Part shown: positions 40,978 to 45,276 of the stretch, in pieces | How the letters are laid out: each line of letters starts with the position of its first letter | Numbering within the stretch: the first letter of the stretch is position 1 | Assembly (NCBI GenBank): GCA_016935815.1 | Contig: JAFGQH010000070.1 | Location: 1 to 45,276 of the forward strand | DNA from: Bacilli bacterium | Lineage (GTDB): Bacteria; Bacillota_I; Bacilli_A; Izemoplasmatales; Hujiaoplasmataceae | Length of the DNA: 45,276 bases | Direction: 5' to 3' | Made by a program: the position numbers and the translations under genes | Notes under the pieces: model-generated | The model's database searches: none | What the model was told of the DNA's origin: nothing | The model's input: only the letters and a program-made list of their open reading frames with translations

Positions 40978-42081
40978 TTATTCAACAATTCTCTCTTCTG
41001 TTTCTGGGTTGAAGAAATGTGATTTTGACATGTTGATAGCCAAGTCGAGTTTATCCCCGATAGAAAGGTCGGCTCTTGCATTGACTTTCGCGATGATGTT
41101 GTGAGAACCAATGGTGATATGAATATTGGTTTCCGCACCAAGCAACTCTGCAACATCAACCGTATAGGTCGCTTTTGCATCTTTGTATTCTTCTAAGAAA
41201 CGAGCTTCGTCATGAACGTCTTCCGGACGGAATCCGAGAACGACTTCCTTGTTGATGAATTTGTTTGCTTCTAGGATTTCAATGTGTTTTGGATCGACTT
41301 TCAATTTCAAATCTTCACAATAGAAATATCCGTCTTTCATAACTTTTCCGGCAAGGAAGTTCATTGCAGGGGTACCGATGAATCCACCAACAAACATATT
41401 GTTTGGATAGTCATAGATTTCTTTCGGAGCGCCAATTTGTTGAATTCTTCCGTCTTTCATAACAACGATTCTCGTTGCCATGGTCATTGCTTCAATTTGG
41501 TCATGGGTAACGTAGATTGTTGTGGTTTCCAAGCGTTCATGCAATTTGATCAATTCCGCTCTCATGGCAACTCTCAACTTCGCATCCAGGTTAGATAATG
41601 GCTCATCCATCAAGAATACCTTCGCGTCACGAACGATCGCTCTACCAAGAGCAACCCTTTGACGTTGTCCACCAGACAATGCTTTTGGTTTTCTGTCTAG
41701 ATAACCTGTCAAACCAAGAATATCGGCTGCGTTATCCACACGTTTTTTGATTTCGTCTTTTGGCATTTTACGTAGTTTCAATCCGAATGCCATGTTATCG
41801 TATACTGTCATATGCGGATACAATGCATATGATTGGAATACCATCGCGATATTTCTGTCTTTTGGTGCTACATCATTGACCAATGTTTGATCGATGTAGA
41901 GTTCTCCACCGGAGATTTCTTCCAAACCAGCAACCATTCTCAATGTAGTGGTTTTACCACATCCGGAAGGTCCAACGAAGACGATGAATTCCTTGTCTTT
42001 GACTTCCAATGTGAAATCGAATACTGCTTGCACACCGTTGTCATAGACTTTGTCTAAGCCTTTAAAACTTAAAGTAGCCAT
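40978..42081 (-). CDS. ABC transporter ATPase, MsmK/UgpC/MalK type
   Basis: This 367-aa ATPase belongs to the CUT1 sugar-importer group. Walker A is GPSGCGKTTTLR, the signature LSGGQRQRVALGRAIVRD and Walker B VFLMDEPLSNLDAK. The C-terminal TOBE/regulatory region begins around residue 240 (PAMNFLAGK). No permease or binding-protein gene lies nearby, so it is probably a shared ATPase serving several sugar importers, like Bacillus MsmX or Streptococcus MsmK. The ATG follows TAGGAGG. It is monocistronic, with terminators on both sides. Confidence 0.93.
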   Translation of the reverse strand: MATLSFKGLDKVYDNGVQAVFDFTLEVKDKEFIVFVGPSGCGKTTTLRMVAGLEEISGGELYIDQTLVNDVAPKDRNIAMVFQSYALYPHMTVYDNMAFGLKLRKMPKDEIKKRVDNAADILGLTGYLDRKPKALSGGQRQRVALGRAIVRDAKVFLMDEPLSNLDAKLRVAMRAELIKLHERLETTTIYVTHDQIEAMTMATRIVVMKDGRIQQIGAPKEIYDYPNNMFVGGFIGTPAMNFLAGKVMKDGYFYCEDLKLKVDPKHIEILEANKFINKEVVLGFRPEDVHDEARFLEEYKDAKATYTVDVAELLGAETNIHITIGSHNIIAKVNARADLSIGDKLDLAINMSKSHFFNPETEERIVE

Positions 42082-42122
42082 ATATAATCCTCCTAAGATT
42101 GTAATTATCTCTCATAGTATAC

Positions 42123-42168
42123 AAAAAAAAATAAGATAATCCTATATGCAAACTGCACAAATTATCTT
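42123..42168 (-). terminator. Terminator of the polyphosphate operon
   Basis: On the minus strand, AAGATAAT and ATTATCTT pair across a 20-base loop, followed by A and nine T residues. The upstream arm overlaps the regulator's stop codon. Confidence 0.75.
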
Positions 42169-42722
42169 CGAAACATCATATGGAATGACAAAGCGCCAAA
42201 GAAGCTTCTGACATCGATTTCTGTCTTCTGTATAAAATTGTCAAGACGATAGTTCAAAGTGTTGCGATGCATGAACAAAGCCTTCGCGGTTTTGGTTGCG
42301 TTCAGATTCTGATCGATGAATCCGAGAATGGTTTCGATCGTTTCGGAATTGAACTGGGAGTAATAGTAATTCTTGAGTTTCTTGATCAAATCCCATTTTC
42401 CCATCACGACTAGTTCTTGAATCAACGATGTAATGGTATAGATTTTCGGATTCAACTGCGGAAGAATCGTCAAGATATCGTTGAGAGGTCCTTCAAATTG
42501 TGGTGGCGACACGAAAACTGTGAAATCCTGATACAACTCCACGAGACAAAACTCTCTGGCATTCTGGATGATTTCACTTGGGGTTTCGAAATCGGAAACG
42601 ACTTCGAGCAATTGATCGCTTCGTTTTCGAATATTGAGTTCGTCATAGACTTTCAAGAACTCGATCAGTTCTTTCGTTCCTGACCCCTTTAAATACAGAT
42701 AGGTGATGCGGTTCTGGATCAA
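42162..42722 (-). CDS. PucR-type helix-turn-helix regulator
   Basis: This 186-aa protein has a C-terminal PucR/CdaR-type helix-turn-helix (residues about 130-180). The typical order is FIDQNLNATKTAKALFMHRN, then TLNYRLDNF and a closing helix. The N-terminal 125 residues form an unrecognised, mixed domain that may sense a ligand. It starts with TTG, overlapping the TGA stop of the DUF4956 gene (TTGA), with AGAGGAG ten bases upstream. Being last in the VTC-DUF4956 operon, it probably regulates that operon or a linked response (inference). Confidence 0.82.
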   Translation of the reverse strand: MIQNRITYLYLKGSGTKELIEFLKVYDELNIRKRSDQLLEVVSDFETPSEIIQNAREFCLVELYQDFTVFVSPPQFEGPLNDILTILPQLNPKIYTITSLIQELVVMGKWDLIKKLKNYYYSQFNSETIETILGFIDQNLNATKTAKALFMHRNTLNYRLDNFIQKTEIDVRSFFGALSFHMMFRR

Positions 42723-43390
42723 ACGACGTAATCTCCTCTATAGCTCAGCAATATCACGGATACGACTCCTTGAAGTTGCTTCAATTGATTGACTTTTTCA
42801 GTGAGGTCTTTTTTCCCTCGTAATTCAAATGTATATTCGGAATCCTCTTTATGGATAGATTTGTTTCGAACTTGGTATTTTGGATAAATCGCTTCCACTT
42901 CTTCCAGTAATTTCACTTCATCAAACTCTTTTTCCAAACGAACAATCAGAATATAAGGGGAATTAAAGAGCTCCAGTGCCTGAACAAACAGAATCGCTCC
43001 ACCGATCACGACTGACCCAATCATCGCCAACACGGTTGTATTTGCTCCGACGGTGATTCCAATACCGATTGCCCAAAACATGAAGATCGTATCCAAAGGA
43101 TTTTTGATTGCGGTTCGAAAACGCACGATAGAGAGGGCTCCAACCATACCGAGTGAAAGAATGACGTTGGAAGAAACCGCCATGATGACCATCGTCGTAA
43201 CCAATGCGGATACCGGAAGACTCATAGCGAAACTCTTGTTATAGACATTGCTTTGATAGGATAATTTATAGACGACAAGAACCCACAAACTGACAATCAA
43301 TGAAATCATCAGATTGAGGAGAATTTCCGGGATAGTCAAATCCAGTGCGTCCAGTTCTCCTAAAATGTCGAAAATCGATAAGATATGCAT
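42719..43390 (-). CDS. DUF4956 membrane protein
   Basis: This 223-aa protein has about four membrane segments in the first 140 residues, including VSALVTTMVIMAVSSNVILS and GMVGALSIVRFRTAIKNPLD. A cytoplasmic alpha/beta domain (about 150-223) follows. The RFRTAIKNPLDT motif after the second loop is characteristic of DUF4956. This family is frequently encoded beside VTC-domain polyphosphate polymerase proteins, as here (three bases after the polymerase gene). A role in polyphosphate translocation or polymerase anchoring is an inference. Confidence 0.88.
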   Translation of the reverse strand: MHILSIFDILGELDALDLTIPEILLNLMISLIVSLWVLVVYKLSYQSNVYNKSFAMSLPVSALVTTMVIMAVSSNVILSLGMVGALSIVRFRTAIKNPLDTIFMFWAIGIGITVGANTTVLAMIGSVVIGGAILFVQALELFNSPYILIVRLEKEFDEVKLLEEVEAIYPKYQVRNKSIHKEDSEYTFELRGKKDLTEKVNQLKQLQGVVSVILLSYRGDYVV

Positions 43391-43393
43391 ATG

Positions 43394-44068
43394 TTATACA
43401 CCCCAATTGTTCAATTTCAACCAACCCATCAGAAACTTAGAATACGGGATTGGTTGATAATTCTTAACCAAGACGATCTTCTTGATAGCCGTTGGAAAAT
43501 AACTTCGGTATTTTACTTCCATGATGATTTGGTTCTGTTCTAGAAGTTTGTAAATTTGTTTCGGGTTTTCAAACGATCTGACTTCCAAATTTTGATCGAA
43601 TGTGATACGAATCTCATTGTTGGCAAAAGTATAGATTTCGCGAAAATAATCGATATAGAGCTTTGGCTCCAAGTGATTGAGTTTCATCCCCAAAAAGAGA
43701 GTTTTGATCAATGGTTCTTCGAGATGCGATTCCATCACTTGAGTGTCCGATTGAATCAACGATTGTTCCAACTCATCCTCTAGAAACATGGTTTCTTTTT
43801 GCGTTAAATTGCCGTTTTTCACTTTATATTCCAGACGCTTTGTACCATTCTCAAAAGAACGGATTCGAAACTTTTTATGGTATTCGATTCCGTCCGCTTT
43901 GTCATACGTTGCAGAATCATACATGTCGTCGAAGTAGAGACTTTGCAAATGGTAGCCATTGTCATGTGTAGCATATTCGTCTTGCTGCATGAACAACTCC
44001 AATTGACGTCTTAAATGATGATAATCGGCGAGATGAATCAGGAACTTGAGTTCAATTCGTTCTTCCAT
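43394..44068 (-). CDS. VTC-domain polyphosphate polymerase
   Basis: This 224-aa protein has the tunnel-fold VTC domain found in eukaryotic Vtc4. Visible basic and acidic tunnel residues are ERIELKFLI at the start, SLYFDDMYDSATYDKADG, YHKKFRIRSFENGTKRLEYKVK, RITFDQNLEVRSF and the closing IIMEVKYRSYFP. Bacterial homologues are usually encoded with DUF4956 proteins, as here. The expected activity is polyphosphate synthesis from ATP at the membrane face, though bacterial members are less studied. The ATG follows AAGGAG. The gene begins directly after the darA terminator with no obvious promoter of its own. Confidence 0.87.
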   Translation of the reverse strand: MEERIELKFLIHLADYHHLRRQLELFMQQDEYATHDNGYHLQSLYFDDMYDSATYDKADGIEYHKKFRIRSFENGTKRLEYKVKNGNLTQKETMFLEDELEQSLIQSDTQVMESHLEEPLIKTLFLGMKLNHLEPKLYIDYFREIYTFANNEIRITFDQNLEVRSFENPKQIYKLLEQNQIIMEVKYRSYFPTAIKKIVLVKNYQPIPYSKFLMGWLKLNNWGV

Positions 44069-44086
44069 GAATTCTCCTTGCGTCTC

Positions 44087-44116
44087 AAAAAAGGAACTGT
44101 TTCATTTTACAGTTCC
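44087..44116 (-). terminator. Terminator between darA and the polyphosphate operon
   Basis: GGAACTGT and ACAGTTCC form a perfect 8-bp stem with an eight-base loop, followed on the minus strand by TTTTTT. The polymerase gene's Shine-Dalgarno is only about ten bases further on. Confidence 0.88.
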
Positions 44117-44128
44117 AAATTGATTGCT

Positions 44129-44452
44129 CTATGATTTGATAAACTGTTCCACATCCAATACGAATATCGTTGCCCCTCCGACCTGAACTTCAACAGGCGT
44201 AGAGGAAAAGATTCCGAATTCGCTTGAGATCGCGTTGGGAACCAGTTTTGTCCTTCTTCTGGATGTTTCCGAAATGACCTGGATGCATTTGTCGAGCATT
44301 TCATCTTGAACACCGACGATCATCGTCGTGTTTCCGCTCATTAGGAATCCACCAGTAGTCGCAAGTTTTGTCACGAAGAAATTTTCTTTGATCAAACTCT
44401 TGATAACTTTGCTAGCGTCCTCATTGGACACAATAGCCATGACCAGCTTCAT
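44129..44452 (-). CDS. darA: Cyclic di-AMP receptor, PII-like DarA family
   Basis: This 107-aa PII-like protein (also called PstA) binds cyclic di-AMP in Firmicutes. Diagnostic stretches are MKLVMAIVSNEDASKVIKSL, FVTKLATTGGFLMSGNTT and the C-terminal PVEVQVGGATIFVLDVEQF. The first two ligand-binding loops are intact. The ORF track starts four codons early; ATG 44452 follows AAAGGTGG. Output partners are not known. Being directly upstream of the polyphosphate genes suggests a possible link to osmotic or phosphate status (inference). Confidence 0.95.
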   Translation of the reverse strand: MKLVMAIVSNEDASKVIKSLIKENFFVTKLATTGGFLMSGNTTMIVGVQDEMLDKCIQVISETSRRRTKLVPNAISSEFGIFSSTPVEVQVGGATIFVLDVEQFIKS

Positions 44453-44473
44453 ACTAAGCACCACCTTTGTTAT

Positions 44474-44501
44474 ATTTTACCATATACAGACCGATTTGCA
44501 A
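44474..44501 (-). promoter_or_regulatory. Promoter of darA
   Basis: TTGCAA (44496-44501), a 16-base spacer and TGGTAAAAT (TAAAAT at 44474-44479) on the minus strand. A TTTGC/GCAAA inverted repeat overlaps the -35 box. Confidence 0.65.
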
Positions 44502-44557
44502 AATAGCAAACGCAAAATCACAGCCCTATTTTTATAATTTCATTGTATGAAATATAA

Positions 44558-44595
44558 AACCCATCACCATTTTATAACAAAACCTGTGATGGGTT
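44558..44595 (-). terminator. Terminator of sufB
   Basis: AACCCATCAC and GTGATGGGTT form a 10-bp stem with an 18-base loop, followed on the minus strand by TTATATTT. It lies seven bases past the sufB stop codon. Confidence 0.75.
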
Positions 44596-44601
44596 GTTTG
44601 T

Positions 44602-45276
44602 TTATCCGATAGACCCAGTCATTTCCAACTTGATCAGTTGGTTGAGTTCGACTGCATATTCCATTGGCAATTCTCTTGCGAATGGCTCGATGAATCCCAT
44701 AATGATCATCTCTTTCGCTTCGTCTTCTGTCAAACCTCTGCTCATCAGGTAGAACAATTGGTCTTCACTGACTTTAGAAACCGTTGCTTCATGCTCGATT
44801 TGTCCTTTGAAGTTTTTGACGATATTGGTTGGAATCGTGTCTGAACTCGATTCTCTATCAACGAGAATGGTATCGCATTCGATTTTGGCTCTAGCCCCTT
44901 TCGCGTTTTTGGATTGAGAGACCAATCCACGGTAATTGACTTTTCCCCCTCTGGTTGCAATCGATTTGGAAACAATCTTGCTTTGCGTGTTGTTTCCAAT
45001 GTGAATCATTTTCGCGCCGGTATCTTGATATTGTCCTTTACCAGCAAATGCGATCGTGATTGTCGTTCCTCTTGCATAATCTCCTTTTAGGATGCATGCA
45101 GGATATTTCATGTTTAGACCAGAACCGATGTTTCCATCAATCCATTCCATATGTCCGTGTGCTTCCACAAGGGATCTCTTGGTCACTAAATTAATGATGT
45201 TGGTAGACCAGTTCTGAACCGTTGAATAGCGGCATTTCGCATGCTCTTTGACGTAGATTTCAACGACTGCCGCATG
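44602..45276 (-). CDS. sufB: Fe-S cluster assembly protein SufB (C-terminal part)
   Basis: The reading frame continues from the ORF-track entry to the window edge, adding 30 codons (ending in [18 protein letters not shown]). The gene is therefore cut at its 5' end: about 224 of the usual 465 or so residues are visible. Motifs include [13 protein letters not shown], the [15 protein letters not shown] strand repeat and [20 protein letters not shown] at the end. SufB is the scaffold subunit of the SufBCD complex that assembles [Fe-S] clusters. It is the last gene of its operon here, followed by a terminator, as in the Firmicutes sufCDSUB order. Confidence 0.97.
   Translation of the reverse strand, partial: HAAVVEIYVKEHAKCRYSTVQNWSTNIINLVTKRSLVEAHGHMEWIDGNIGSGLNMKYPACILKGDYARGTTITIAFAGKGQYQDTGAKMIHIGNNTQSKIVSKSIATRGGKVNYRGLVSQSKNAKGARAKIECDTILVDRESSSDTIPTNIVKNFKGQIEHEATVSKVSEDQLFYLMSRGLTEDEAKEMIIMGFIEPFARELPMEYAVELNQLIKLEMTGSIG

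Overview
This window looks like chromosome from a low-GC, wall-poor or deep-branching Firmicutes/Mollicutes relative. An Acholeplasma/Izemoplasma-like bacterium is my best guess, made from gene content and without any database search. Gene order is Bacillus-like (rimP-nusA-ylxR-ylxQ-infB-rbfA; a T-box in front of leuS; mnmL/mnmM; rnjA; DarA). Stop codons include TGA, so the code is the standard bacterial one and not the Mycoplasma code. Most genes lie on the minus strand. Only mnmL-eamA-mnmM, rnjA, msrC and rpsD run on the plus strand. I see no rRNA or tRNA genes, CRISPR arrays, insertion sequences or prophage. No gene-free stretch exceeds 300 bases.

Layout. 1-87 is a 25-bp tandem repeat that begins at the leuS stop codon and runs off the window edge. 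74-2771 is leuS with its T-box leader. 2780-3613 is a DUF1189-like membrane protein. 3713-6089 is a translationally coupled tRNA-modification operon (mnmL, a drug/metabolite-type transporter, mnmM). 6103-10007 is an operon of a PgpA-like protein, a degenerate HD-GYP membrane protein, metK and a short LemA-like protein. 10040-13323 is fmt and priA; 13477-15156 is rnjA; 15182-17862 is an exonuclease and uvrC. 17929-22294 is the nusA/infB operon, with a terminator in its leader. 22302-23317 is an acetyltransferase and a SpoU-type rRNA methylase. 23401-33073 is an accessory surface block: two related, very large lipoproteins with InlB-type repeats and a lipoprotein with a C-terminal beta-propeller. 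33139-36658 is pepF, a RimJ-like acetyltransferase and thiI. 36753-38838 is msrC, rpsD with a long leader, and tpiA. 38850-40384 is an unusual HPr-like protein and pgk. 40481-40882 is a short ComK-like protein. 40978-42081 is an orphan MsmK-type ATPase. 42162-44068 is a likely polyphosphate operon (VTC-type polymerase, DUF4956, PucR-type regulator), directly downstream of the c-di-AMP receptor gene darA. The window ends inside sufB.

How it fits together. Most of the window is translation, tRNA maturation, RNA decay, DNA repair and glycolysis housekeeping. The less ordinary parts are (i) the paralogous giant lipoproteins, built from InlB repeats followed by long acidic helical modules; (ii) the ComK-like gene beside glycolytic genes; (iii) an HPr whose active-site HARPA box reads HALLA; (iv) the polyphosphate operon with its own PucR-type regulator behind darA; and (v) an HD-GYP domain that has lost its metal ligands. 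Promoters recur as extended -10 elements (TGnTATAAT) with weak -35 boxes. Many ORF-track starts are too long; corrected starts are given per gene.
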